This document shows positions 17,786-27,873 of a stretch of 64,000 bases of DNA, piece by piece. Made by a program: the position numbers and the translations under genes. This DNA comes from Sinorhizobium americanum (GTDB lineage: Bacteria; Pseudomonadota; Alphaproteobacteria; Rhizobiales; Rhizobiaceae): NCBI RefSeq assembly GCF_001651855.1, contig NZ_LNQC01000044.1:124001-188000 (forward strand), given 5' to 3'. The first letter of the stretch is position 1, and every line of letters begins with the position of its first letter. The notes beneath the pieces were generated by a model, which was given only the letters and a program-made list of their open reading frames with translations, ran no database searches and was not told where the DNA came from.

Positions 17786-18124
17786 ATGGACATTCGCCAG
17801 ATCAACGATGAATATTCGGTCTCCGGCCAGATCACGATCGAGGATCTCGACGAGATCAAGGCGCTCGGTTTCAAGTCCATCGTCTGCCACCGTCCGGATT
17901 TCGAGGCTCCCGACCAGCCGACCTTCGACGCGATTGCCGCGCGTGCCCAGGAACTCGGGCTGGACTTTGCCCATATCCCCGTCGGCCCGATGGGCGTAAC
18001 GGCCGATGCGGTGACCCGCATGGTCGACGCGCTCGACGAGTTCGAGCGCCCCATGCTCGGCTATTGCCGCTCCGGCGCCCGCTCGACGGCCGTCTACCAG
18101 CAGACGCAGCATATTCGCAGCTAG
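17786..18124 (+). CDS. DUF442 / TIGR01244 small protein, rhodanese-like loop
   Basis: 112 residues, the whole of one DUF442 domain. Near the C-terminus the motif GYCRSGARST gives a Cys (C94) with four residues before Arg, as in rhodanese sulfurtransferases; it is not the five-residue spacing of tyrosine phosphatases. In Agrobacterium and Xylella this domain is fused to a persulfide dioxygenase in the BigR-regulated protein Blh; here it stands alone. A sulfur-transfer role is therefore plausible but inferred. Confidence 0.82.
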   Translation: MDIRQINDEYSVSGQITIEDLDEIKALGFKSIVCHRPDFEAPDQPTFDAIAARAQELGLDFAHIPVGPMGVTADAVTRMVDALDEFERPMLGYCRSGARSTAVYQQTQHIRS

Positions 18125-18221
18125 GCCGGCGCGCCGATCGATCGTCCGTTGGGCGGCGAAGATCGGGCGGGCGAACGGCCGCTTTTCGCTGTTTCCCGCC
18201 GGCATTCGGTGCTATATTGGA

Positions 18222-18298
18222 TATGTTCGATCGAGGGTGCCGGCGCCCTTTGAAGATCGTTCGCTTGGAGCGCGCTTGGCCCAAACAAGCGCGCTTTT
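18222..18298 (+). ncRNA. Candidate small RNA in the gap before the 68-residue gene
   Basis: A CTATAT box (-10-like in alphaproteobacteria) at about 18210 precedes a stretch with a short stem GGGTG/CGCCC and a strong terminal hairpin AGCGCGCTT/AAGCGCGCT ending in TTTT at 18298. Together this looks like a transcript of about 75 nt. No clear -35 box was recognised, and the hairpin could equally terminate the DUF442 gene. Confidence 0.3.
18269..18298 (+). terminator. Rho-independent terminator
   Basis: Perfect 9-bp stem AGCGCGCTT / AAGCGCGCT with a 9-nt loop and a TTTT tail. It lies about 145 nt after the DUF442 gene and 105 nt before the next small gene. Confidence 0.75.
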
Positions 18299-18402
18299 GC
18301 GTTTCTGACGCTGTTACCTGCCCGTCGCGTAAATAGTTGCGGTTCGCCGTCCCGTCGGACGCGCGAGGGTCTCGGCGCACGGCTTCATAGAGGAGATCGG
18401 CC

Positions 18403-18609
18403 ATGGATCCTTTCAATAGTTTCAGAGATTATCCGATCCTTCCCGGCCATGTCGCGATCCTTGAAGGCGTTCTGCATCGCGCTCTGGAAGAGCGCAATGT
18501 GTCGATCGGCAGCGAGGAGGCCGACGAACTCGCCAGGAAAATCGTCAAGCTTTATCAGACCGGCGTCAAAGACGGGGACCAGCTTTGGGAGATGATCCGG
18601 ACAGTCTGA
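18403..18609 (+). CDS. Conserved small protein of unknown function
   Basis: 68 residues, start behind GAGGAGATCGGCC. Soluble, rich in charged residues and probably alpha-helical after residue 14 ('GHVAILEGVLHRALEERNV'). No domain or catalytic motif recognised. The good ribosome site and coding-like third-position GC support it as a real gene; I do not know a function. Confidence 0.75.
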   Translation: MDPFNSFRDYPILPGHVAILEGVLHRALEERNVSIGSEEADELARKIVKLYQTGVKDGDQLWEMIRTV

Positions 18610-18676
18610 AAAGCGCCAGGAAGTGCCGACGCCCGCTCCCGGCCGGGCTCTCATTTAGGCGCCCCTCTTTTCCCCC

Positions 18677-20323
18677 TCAGCCCTTCCGTATTTCGCTCAG
18701 CGTGCGCGTCGGCGTGATCGCCTCCGGGTCGAGCTTTATCTCGATGATCGCCGGCCTGCCGCTGGCACGCGCTCTCAGGAATGCCTCCGCAAACTCTTCC
18801 GTGCGTTCGACCGTCTCGCCATGGCCGCCATAGGCGCGTGCAAGCGCCGCAAAATCCGGATTTGTCAGGTCCGTGGCGCTGACACGGCCGGGATATTCCC
18901 GCTCCTGATGCATGCGGATCGTGCCGTAGATGCCGTTATTGATGACGAGCACGATGATCGGCAGGACGTAACGAACCGCCGTGGCGAATTCCTGCCCATG
19001 CATCAGGAAACAGCCGTCGCCGGCAAAGCAGATGACCTCACGGCGTGGGTGAAGCTGTTTCGCGGCGACCGCTGCCGGCAGGCCGTATCCCATGGAGCCG
19101 GAGGCCGGCGCGGCCTGCGTGCCGTAGCGGCGGAAGCGGTGGAAGCGGTGCAGCCAGGTGGCATAGTTGCCGGCGCCATTGGTGAAGATCGCGTCCGGCG
19201 CCGTGTTCGCCTCGATCCAGTTCATGATCGGCCCCATCTGCACTTCGCCCGGCCCGGTCTCCGGCGGCGTCGACCATTTGAGATAGGTCTCGTGCATGGC
19301 GGCCGTGCGCTGCGCCCAGACGGGCGTCACGCTGGGCTCTATCCCCGCTAGTGCAGCGACGAAGTCGCGCGGGCTCGCGGCGATCGCCAGGTCCGGCCGA
19401 TAGACGCGGCCGAGCTCGGACGGGTCCGGATGGACATGCACCAGCGTCTGCTTCGGATAGGGGACATCGAGGAGGGTATAGGAGGACGAGGGCATTTCCG
19501 AGAAGCGGCCGCCCAGAAGCAGGACGAGATCCGCCTCCTTGATTTCCTTTGCCAGCGCCGGGCTGACGCCGATGCCGACATCGCCGGCATAACTGGGGTG
19601 CAGGTGATCGAAGAGCATTTGACGGCGGAAGGAGCAGCCGACCGGGAGATGCCAGCGTTCGGCGAATTGCTGGAATTCGGCGACGCTTTCGGCCGACCAG
19701 CGGGTGCCGCCGATAATGGCGATCGGACGCTTCGCCTCCGCGAGGAGATCGGCGAGCCGAGCGATCTGGCTCTCTCCCGGATGGCTTTCGACCGGCTGGT
19801 AGGGGCGGGCGGCTGGAGCTTCCGTACTCTCCGTCAGCATGTCTTCCGGCAGCGTCAGCACCACCGGCCCGGGACGGCCGGAGGTCGCGACGGCAAAGGC
19901 GCGGGTGACGAATTCAGGTATGCGTGCCGGATCGTCGATCTCGCCCACCCATTTGGCGACCTCGGTGAGGGCGCGTCGGTATTCGATCTCCTGGAAGGCC
20001 TCGCGTTCGCGGGCGTCGCGCTGGACCTGGCCGATGAAGAGGATCATCGGGATCGAATCCTGGCGGGCGACGTGAAGCCCGGCCGAGGCATTGGTGGCGC
20101 CGGGGCCGCGCGTGACCATGCAGATCCCGGGCTCTCCGGTCAGGCGGCCCCAGGTGTCCGCCATCATTGCCGCACCGCCCTCCTGGCGGCAGACGACGAC
20201 GTCGATGTCGGTGTCGTAGAGCGCATCCAAAACGGCCAGATAGCTTTCGCCCGGCACGCAGGAGATGCGCTTGACGCCATTTGCGATGAGCGCCTCGACC
20301 ACCAATTGCCCGCCCGTCTTCAT
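18677..20323 (-). CDS. Thiamine-diphosphate enzyme, acetolactate-synthase-like
   Basis: 548 residues starting MKTGGQLVVEALIANG behind GGGAGGTGCTGAT. Catalytic glutamate in 'CRQEGGAAMMAD' (N-terminal Pyr domain), central Rossmann-like domain, and a ThDP/Mg site 'GDGCFLMHGQEF ... INN' in the C-terminal PP domain. It belongs to the acetolactate synthase/benzoylformate decarboxylase superfamily, but no ilvH-type regulatory subunit is adjacent, so a true branched-chain amino acid role is unlikely. It may decarboxylate a 2-keto acid or handle sulfo or oxalyl compounds; the specificity is unknown. Confidence 0.87.
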   Translation of the reverse strand: MKTGGQLVVEALIANGVKRISCVPGESYLAVLDALYDTDIDVVVCRQEGGAAMMADTWGRLTGEPGICMVTRGPGATNASAGLHVARQDSIPMILFIGQVQRDAREREAFQEIEYRRALTEVAKWVGEIDDPARIPEFVTRAFAVATSGRPGPVVLTLPEDMLTESTEAPAARPYQPVESHPGESQIARLADLLAEAKRPIAIIGGTRWSAESVAEFQQFAERWHLPVGCSFRRQMLFDHLHPSYAGDVGIGVSPALAKEIKEADLVLLLGGRFSEMPSSSYTLLDVPYPKQTLVHVHPDPSELGRVYRPDLAIAASPRDFVAALAGIEPSVTPVWAQRTAAMHETYLKWSTPPETGPGEVQMGPIMNWIEANTAPDAIFTNGAGNYATWLHRFHRFRRYGTQAAPASGSMGYGLPAAVAAKQLHPRREVICFAGDGCFLMHGQEFATAVRYVLPIIVLVINNGIYGTIRMHQEREYPGRVSATDLTNPDFAALARAYGGHGETVERTEEFAEAFLRARASGRPAIIEIKLDPEAITPTRTLSEIRKG

Positions 20324-20377
20324 ATCAGCACCTCCCAATGCTTTCCGTTCGATCAGATCGCCGGCGTTCGGGATCCG

Positions 20378-21331
20378 TCATGTTGTTTCGCCTATGCGGT
20401 TCCTCGCCCCGACGGCCTTCAGGCACCAGCGGGCGAAATCTTCCGTCGCGATTTCACGGCCGATTTCGTTGAGCGTCTCGTGGCGCATTCCCTCATAGAT
20501 GGTGACCGTCACGTCGGTCATGCCGCGCGCCTTCATGCGTCGGCCGAGCCAGTCGACAACGTCGCCATTCAAGGTTGAGGGATCGGCGCTGCCGCCGACC
20601 AGATGGACCGGCAGCCTCGCCGGCAAGCGGGCGAGCCGGTCGGGCCGGGCGCCGGCAAAGGCAAGTTCGAAGACGTCGATCCAGAGCGACACGCTTGCAT
20701 CGAAGCCGCAGAGCGGATCGGCAATATACTTGGCAACTTCATCCTCATCGCGCGACAGCCAGTCGAAATCGGTTTTCCGAGCGGCAATGGTCTTGCTCCA
20801 GGCGCCGAAGGTGAGTTTCGAAAGCAGCGGGCTTGGAACGTCCGAGCCTTTCAGCATCCGTTCGATCGCCAGGATCAGCTGGCCGCCGCGGCCGGCAAGA
20901 CCGGGGCGAAAGTTGGAGTTCCAGACGGCCAGCGCGTCATAAAGTTCCGGATGGGTCTCGGCAGCGTTGAGGGCGATCAGCCCGCCCATCGAGTGGCCGA
21001 AGAGTACGACCGGCAGTCCGGGATGGTTGGCGACCGCCATCTCGCGTACGGCGCGCAGATCGGCAATCACGGTCTCGAAGCCACCGCGTCGGGAGAAGAG
21101 ACCAAGCTGCGCATCGGGCGCCTGGCTCGCGCCGTGGCCGCGATGATCGTGGGCGTAGATATGGAAGCCATGCTGGGCCATGGCTTCGGCAAAGCGGGCG
21201 TAGCGCGCGGAATGTTCTGCAAGCCCGTGGCTGACCAGCAATAGGCCTCGCGGCGCACCGGAAGCCGGCCAATGGCGCCAGACGAGCGTCGCACCCGTCG
21301 GGCTTTGAAGTGTCCTTGCCTGCCCGAACAT
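20378..21331 (-). CDS. Alpha/beta hydrolase, monoacylglycerol lipase/lysophospholipase-like
   Basis: 317 residues with 'YAHDHRGHGAS' (oxyanion region), nucleophile elbow 'FGHSMGGLIALN', and a late histidine in 'GMRHETLNE'. It matches the PldB/monoglyceride lipase branch (Hydrolase_4). No signal peptide, so cytoplasmic. It lies 55 nt upstream of the ThDP enzyme gene on the same strand and may share its transcript, though no functional link is apparent. Confidence 0.88.
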   Translation of the reverse strand: MFGQARTLQSPTGATLVWRHWPASGAPRGLLLVSHGLAEHSARYARFAEAMAQHGFHIYAHDHRGHGASQAPDAQLGLFSRRGGFETVIADLRAVREMAVANHPGLPVVLFGHSMGGLIALNAAETHPELYDALAVWNSNFRPGLAGRGGQLILAIERMLKGSDVPSPLLSKLTFGAWSKTIAARKTDFDWLSRDEDEVAKYIADPLCGFDASVSLWIDVFELAFAGARPDRLARLPARLPVHLVGGSADPSTLNGDVVDWLGRRMKARGMTDVTVTIYEGMRHETLNEIGREIATEDFARWCLKAVGARNRIGETT

Positions 21332-21523
21332 GCCTCACTCCCGAACAAATCGCCAGGTTCCAGTCGCCGCAGATATCAAATCGATTTGTCGGCCAAAGGC
21401 AATCGCTGCTTGTTGCTTCTTGCGCATGAGATCAGAACCAATACGGAGGGGCATATTAGGGGTTGCAACTTTCCCGCTTTTGTTGTTAGTTTGTTCTTGT
21501 TTTGTTTTTTGCTGGAGGCCGTT

Positions 21524-22297
21524 ATGGCAGTGCGGGCTATGGTACAGGTGGTAAGAGTTGCAGTGCTTGCTCTGGGGTTGGGGATGTCGTCTCTGGCCGC
21601 CGCAGAGGAATCGGTGGGCGAAGAGGCGAAGGCAGTGCCGGATGGGGCGAGGACGGAGTACGTGCTGGCGGTCAGCTGGCAGCCGGGCTTTTGCGAGACG
21701 CGGCCGACGCGCAAGGAATGCATCGATCAGACCTCGGATCGGTTCGATGCGACGCATTTCTCGCTCCACGGCCTGTGGCCCTTGAAGAAGAGCTATTGCG
21801 GCGTGGAGGCGGAGCTGAAGGCGCAGGACCGCAAGGGCGATTGGCTCGACCTGCCGAAACTTGCCATGGCCGATGACACGGCCGCCCGTCTCATCGTCGC
21901 CATGCCGGGGGTGAAATCCGGGCTCGACCGGCACCAATGGCTGCGCAGCGGCACCTGCCAGACCGACAACGCCGACGACTATTTCACCCTGCAGCTTCGT
22001 CTTCTCGACGAACTGAACACATCGGCGGTGCGTGCCCTCTTTGCCGACAGGATCGGTTCGGAGATCGGCGAACAGCAGATCAAGGCGGCCTTCGACCAGA
22101 GTTTCGGAGCGGGGGCCGGTGATCGGGTGCGCATGCGCTGCCAGACCGTCGAGGGTCGCAGCGTGATCACCGGTCTCACCATCGGTCTTTCCGGCGATCT
22201 CTCGGGCAAGGCGGGCCTCACGGGTCTCATAAAGGCGGCCGGGCCGACCGAGTTCAAATGCGCCAAGGGGATCGCCGACGCTGCCGGGCGGGGCTGA
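21524..22297 (+). CDS. Ribonuclease T2 family protein with altered second active-site motif
   Basis: 257 residues with a signal peptide (about 1-26, ending SSLAAA), start behind GGAGGCCGTT. The first family motif is intact (FSLHGLWP). The second, normally HEW-x-KHGTC, reads HQWLRSGTC: the first histidine is kept, but Glu is Gln, Lys is Arg and the second (catalytic) histidine is Ser. Cysteines for the usual disulfides are present. It should be exported to the periplasm. Whether it still cleaves RNA is uncertain. Confidence 0.88.
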   Translation: MAVRAMVQVVRVAVLALGLGMSSLAAAEESVGEEAKAVPDGARTEYVLAVSWQPGFCETRPTRKECIDQTSDRFDATHFSLHGLWPLKKSYCGVEAELKAQDRKGDWLDLPKLAMADDTAARLIVAMPGVKSGLDRHQWLRSGTCQTDNADDYFTLQLRLLDELNTSAVRALFADRIGSEIGEQQIKAAFDQSFGAGAGDRVRMRCQTVEGRSVITGLTIGLSGDLSGKAGLTGLIKAAGPTEFKCAKGIADAAGRG

Positions 22298-22415
22298 ACG
22301 GAAGGCTTGTCGCAGCGAAGGGAGGGCGCGGGGCAGGGCCTTTGGCGATTGCCCCGCCACCATAATTCGCCTACATAGCGGGCAAATTTCCCCTTCCGAT
22401 GCGGAGCATTCCTTT

Positions 22416-24065
<1,650 letters not shown>

Positions 24066-24207
24066 CCAGCCCCGCGCGGACGCCGAACACGCCGTTGGAT
24101 CTCGGTCGCGCGAGTGTGACAACTTGCGCGACGGAGTGGTAGCGGCACTTGTGTGGCCCCGCCTCTTGTCTCCGCGGCGGCCGCGTCCAGATTGGCTTCA
24201 TTGCTGC

Positions 24208-24234
24208 GCGGGCGGATCGTTATGGTCCGCCCGC
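24208..24234 (+). terminator. Possible terminator hairpin after ettA
   Basis: Perfect 9-bp stem GCGGGCGGA / TCCGCCCGC with a 9-nt loop, but no T-run follows, so termination would be weak or Rho-assisted. It lies in the 275-nt gap between ettA and the ArsR-family gene. Confidence 0.4.
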
Positions 24235-24302
24235 TGTCATGTCCGGGAAGCGCCATCTCCTTGCCTTTGCGCGCAAATCCCGCTTGCATGCCGCCTTCAA
24301 AT

Positions 24303-24324
24303 CACATAAAGATATCTTTATGTG
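24303..24324. promoter_or_regulatory. Perfect 22-bp palindrome upstream of the ArsR-methyltransferase gene, probable operator
   Basis: The core ATAAAGATATCTTTAT is flanked by CAC and GTG to give a fully symmetric 22-bp site ending 16 nt before the start codon. AT-rich palindromes with ATATC/GATAT-type cores are typical ArsR-family operators, including that of the S-adenosylhomocysteine sensor SahR. The gene next to it encodes an ArsR protein, so autoregulation of it and of metF is likely. Confidence 0.8.
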
Positions 24325-24340
24325 TTGATGAGGATCGGCA

Positions 24341-25360
24341 ATGACGAACCGTGGAACGCTTGGTTTGGATGCCTTGGTCGACGTCTTGAAGGCGGCGGGC
24401 GAGCCGACGCGCATGCGTCTTCTGGCGCTGCTTGCGGCCGGCGACCTGACCGTTACCGATCTTACCGAAATTCTTGGCCAGTCGCAGCCACGCATTTCCC
24501 GGCACCTGAAGCTGCTTGCGGAAGTGGCGCTGATCGATCGCTACCAGGAGGGCGCCTGGGCCTATTTCCGTCTGCGGCAAGAGGGAGGGCGGGTCGCGCT
24601 TGTCCGCGAACTTCTCGCCGCCGCAGCGCCGGACGATGCCATCCTTGCCAGAGATTCGACCCGGCTGGCGACCCTGAAGAAGGTGCGGGCCGAGAAGGCT
24701 CAGGCCTATTTCAGCCGCAATGCCGCCGAGTGGGACGAACTGAGGCGCCTGCATGTCAGCGAAGGTGACGTCGAGACAGCCTTGAAGGCGATGGTCGGCG
24801 ACGAACCGGTCGACAGCCTGCTCGACCTCGGCACCGGCACGGGACGGATCCTGCAGCTCTTCGAGGGGCTCTACCGGCGCGGCATCGGCGTCGACGCCAG
24901 CCGCGACATGCTGGCGGTGGCGCGTTCCAATCTCGACCGGGCCGGCATCACCAAGGCTTCGATCCGCCACGGCGACATCTTCAACCTGCCGCTTGACGGC
25001 CAGTCCTTCGATCTCGTGACGATCCACCAGGTGCTCCACTTCCTCGAAGATCCGGAAGCGGCGATCGCCGAGGCGGCGCGCATGCTCGTGCCCGGAGGGC
25101 GGCTCGTGATCATCGATTTTGCCCCGCATGGCCTCGAATACCTGCGCAACGAACACGCTCATGCCCGCCTCGGGTTTGCCCGCCAGACGATGGCCGATTG
25201 GCTACAGAAGACCGGTCTGATGCTCGAGAAGACGACGGATCTTGCCCCGGAAGGCGGGGAAGAGGGGAAACTGACGGTGACGATCTGGCTGGCGCGCGAC
25301 CAGCGGGCTGCGGACGTGGCCGATATGCCGCGACAGCGCCTGCAGGCAGGGGGAATTTGA
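24341..25360 (+). CDS. ArsR-family regulator fused to a SAM-dependent methyltransferase
   Basis: 339 residues in two parts. Residues about 10-95 form a winged helix ('RMRLLALLAAGDLTVTDLTEILGQSQPRISRHLKLL'); no metal-binding cysteine pair is visible. Residues about 140-300 form a class I methyltransferase ('LLDLGTGTGRILQLF', 'GIGVDASRDMLAVARSNL'). It is 2 nt upstream of metF, so both are co-transcribed. The fold combination and the metF neighbour suggest a regulator that senses SAM or S-adenosylhomocysteine and controls the methyl cycle (inference; comparable to SahR). Confidence 0.87.
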   Translation: MTNRGTLGLDALVDVLKAAGEPTRMRLLALLAAGDLTVTDLTEILGQSQPRISRHLKLLAEVALIDRYQEGAWAYFRLRQEGGRVALVRELLAAAAPDDAILARDSTRLATLKKVRAEKAQAYFSRNAAEWDELRRLHVSEGDVETALKAMVGDEPVDSLLDLGTGTGRILQLFEGLYRRGIGVDASRDMLAVARSNLDRAGITKASIRHGDIFNLPLDGQSFDLVTIHQVLHFLEDPEAAIAEAARMLVPGGRLVIIDFAPHGLEYLRNEHAHARLGFARQTMADWLQKTGLMLEKTTDLAPEGGEEGKLTVTIWLARDQRAADVADMPRQRLQAGGI

Positions 25361-25362
25361 GA

Positions 25363-26295
25363 ATGAACGCACGGACGCTTTATCCCGCGGAGCGCGGCAA
25401 TCTCAGACTTTCCTTCGAGTATTTTCCGCCCAAGAACGAAGAAATGGAAATCCAACTCTTCCAGACCGTGGCGGATCTCTCGGTCTTTGCGCCGGCATTC
25501 CAGACGGTGACCTACGGCGCTGGCGGCTCGACCAAGGCGCGTTCGCTGACCACCGTCAAGCGGATGATCGGGGAGATGGGGCTGGAGAACACGGCGGCCC
25601 ACCTGACCTGCGTCGGCGCACCGAAGGCCGAGGTCGATGCGGTGATTGACGAGTTCGTCGCCTGTGGCGTCCGGCATTTCGTGGCGCTGAGGGGGGACCC
25701 GCAGGGCGGTATCGGCAGTGCCTACGAGCCCTTTCCCGGCGGCTATGAAAGCTCGGCGGCGCTTGTGAAGGCGCTTCGCGCTCGCGGCGATTTCGAGATT
25801 TCCGTCTCCGCCTATCCGGAAAAGCACCCGGAGAGCGCCGATGTCGCGGCGGATATCGACATGCTGAAGCGCAAGGTCGACAGCGGTGCCACGCGCGCAC
25901 TCACCCAGTTCTTCTTCAACAATGACGATTTCGAACGATATATCGAGCGGGTGCGGCGCGCCGGCGTGCAGATCCCGGTCGTCCCGGGCATCCTGCCGAT
26001 CAACAATCTCACGCAGGTCATCCGCTTTGCCGGGCTTTGCGGCTCGAAGGTACCGGAGGCGATCATCTCGCGGCTTGCTCATCTCGACGATCAGCCGGAG
26101 GAGCGTTTCAAGGAGGCGAGCCATATCGCTGCCGAACAGGTCGTCGATCTGGCGCGTCGGGGCTTTCGCGACTTCCACCTCTACACGATGAACCGGTCCC
26201 CGCTAATCGCGGCCGTCTGTGATCTGGTCGGCTATCAGCGCCGACCGGCCAGGCCCACCGCCGCACCATCCTATCCGGCGGTCGCAACGGCGTAG
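25363..26295 (+). CDS. metF: 5,10-methylenetetrahydrofolate reductase
   Basis: 310 residues. N-terminal strand with 'SFEYFPPKNEEME', then 'TVTYGAGGSTK', 'HLTCVGAPKAEVD' and 'FVALRGDPQGG', which are the FAD- and folate-binding landmarks of MetF. It reduces methylene-THF to methyl-THF, the methyl donor for methionine synthesis. The start MNARTLYPAERG follows the preceding stop by 2 nt. A long in-frame upstream extension overlaps the regulator gene and was rejected. A terminator follows. Confidence 0.95.
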   Translation: MNARTLYPAERGNLRLSFEYFPPKNEEMEIQLFQTVADLSVFAPAFQTVTYGAGGSTKARSLTTVKRMIGEMGLENTAAHLTCVGAPKAEVDAVIDEFVACGVRHFVALRGDPQGGIGSAYEPFPGGYESSAALVKALRARGDFEISVSAYPEKHPESADVAADIDMLKRKVDSGATRALTQFFFNNDDFERYIERVRRAGVQIPVVPGILPINNLTQVIRFAGLCGSKVPEAIISRLAHLDDQPEERFKEASHIAAEQVVDLARRGFRDFHLYTMNRSPLIAAVCDLVGYQRRPARPTAAPSYPAVATA

Positions 26296-26322
26296 GCCGG
26301 AATCCGACTCCCCGACACGGCA

Positions 26323-26356
26323 AAGCCCATGAACGGGTCGTCGTTCATGGGCTTTT
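26323..26356 (+). terminator. Rho-independent terminator after metF
   Basis: Perfect 13-bp stem AAGCCCATGAACG / CGTTCATGGGCTT with a 6-nt loop, ending in TTTT. Confidence 0.9.
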
Positions 26357-26471
26357 CTGATGTCGCAGCTCTGGGCGGGTGCTCTCGGAGCGGCCTGCCT
26401 TACCTGTTCTGCTGCAAATTGGAGTTTCCCGAAAATCAAGTCCCTCGGTTTGGACTTTCAGCGGCCTTTCG

Positions 26472-26549
26472 TCACACGAAGAGCATAACCGCCACGAACG
26501 CGAACGCTGCACTGATCATGAGGACATTCAACGAATGTGTAAGTCCCAT
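26472..26549 (-). CDS. 25-residue single-pass membrane mini-protein
   Basis: A reading frame of 25 codons and a stop, starting MGLTHSLN and ending VMLFV. It is preceded by an unusually strong ribosome site, GGGAGG five nt before the ATG, in an otherwise empty 500-bp region between metF and the DMT exporter. From about residue 9 on it is almost entirely hydrophobic (LMISAAFAFVAVMLF), enough for one membrane span. The upstream 200 nt are AT-rich and could hold its promoter. No known homologue was recognised; reality rests on ribosome site, composition and isolation. Confidence 0.6.
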   Translation of the reverse strand: MGLTHSLNVLMISAAFAFVAVMLFV

Positions 26550-26794
26550 AGGATCCTCCCTGCGTTGACGGGTAAAACATAGGGCCAAAAAGCGGCGCGT
26601 GAAAGCGAAACTTGTGCTGCAGTGCGAAAACCGTGTACCCCCGCTCCCATATTCACAGCCCTAAGCGCGTGAATCGTTTCAAGAATCTCCTTGCCACAAT
26701 TTTTTCACAATTGCTGCCGGAAGGTTAATATAAACGTTTGTAACGGTCTGTGAAGCGTCTCAAAGCTGTACCGGCTGCTGCTTTTGATTCCCCT

Positions 26795-27733
26795 TCAAGG
26801 CGAAGAGCGCGGCCGCAGCATGCGCCCATCGAGGACGGCGAGGCCCGCCGCGATCAGCGCCATGCCGGCGATGTCGGTCACCTGCAGTGTCTCACCAAGG
26901 AAGAGATAGCCGAGAAGAATCGCGCCTGGCGGCACGAGGAGCGTGACCAGCGACGTGTTGGTGGCGCCGGCCTCCGCCATGATGCGAAAGAACAGAATAT
27001 AGGCATAGGCGGTCGAGACGAGCGCCAGTCCGAGGATCGCCAGCACGGCGGAGAGGGGCGGCATCGGGAGGATCCAGGGCGTGTCGGCGAAGGCGGCAAC
27101 CGGCAGCATGACGATGGTCGAGGCCGTCAGTTGTCCGGCGGCAGTCACCGGCGGCGCCAGATTGCGGAAGCGCTTGCCATAGGTGGCGGACAGTCCATAG
27201 CTCACGGCCGCGAGAACCGGCAGGACGAGGGCCCAGAGTGGCACGTCGCCCGCGGCCCCTAAAAGGCCGGCGAACGCGCTCGGCCCGATGAGCACCATGG
27301 TGCCGGCGAGCCCGAGCAGGCAGCCGCTGATCTTGGCTGCGGTCAACCGCTCGTCTTCCGTTGCGACATTGGCAATTAGCACCGTCCAGACAGGCGTCGT
27401 CGCGTTCAGGATGGCGGCAAGCCCGGCACCGATATGCGTCTGGCCGAGGAAGATGAATGCGTGTGGAATGGCGTTGTTGATAAGGCCCATGACCAGGAAT
27501 TCCCGCCAGCGTCCAACGAGTGCCGGATAGAGACCATGATTGCCGTGCAGGTAGATGTGCAGGGCGATCGCGGCGAGGCTCAGGCGCAGAAGCACGAGCG
27601 TGAAGGGCGGCACATGGGCAACCGCCACTCGGGCGAAAAAGAAAGACCCGCCCCAGATGAGGCCGAGCAGCATCAGCAGCAGCCAAAGCCGCAGGGTCAT
27701 GGTGGTGGTGGCAGGTCTTGCAAATGAAAGCAT
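26795..27733 (-). CDS. EamA/DMT-superfamily transporter
   Basis: About 312 residues with ten hydrophobic segments and the repeated EamA domain: first copy from 'LLMLLGLIWGGSFFFARVAV', second from 'LVLPVLAAVSYGLSATYGKRF'. Such proteins export or exchange metabolites such as amino acids or nucleosides; the substrate is unknown. The start is uncertain: ATGs at 27751, 27733 and 27700 are all in frame and none has a strong ribosome site. The part of the frame further upstream overlaps the transglycosylase gene and is not real. Confidence 0.85.
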   Translation of the reverse strand: MLSFARPATTTMTLRLWLLLMLLGLIWGGSFFFARVAVAHVPPFTLVLLRLSLAAIALHIYLHGNHGLYPALVGRWREFLVMGLINNAIPHAFIFLGQTHIGAGLAAILNATTPVWTVLIANVATEDERLTAAKISGCLLGLAGTMVLIGPSAFAGLLGAAGDVPLWALVLPVLAAVSYGLSATYGKRFRNLAPPVTAAGQLTASTIVMLPVAAFADTPWILPMPPLSAVLAILGLALVSTAYAYILFFRIMAEAGATNTSLVTLLVPPGAILLGYLFLGETLQVTDIAGMALIAAGLAVLDGRMLRPRSSP

Positions 27734-27873
27734 TTCGGGCCCTGTTGCCATCGAAGCCGCATTGGTTGCGCGCGGCGTATCCAATCCAGCAATTTGCGAT
27801 TGTGCAAGCGATAACGCGAAGAAGCGGGCGTTGCCACCCGCTTCTTGCAAATTGGCCGGCGTTTTCGATTGGG

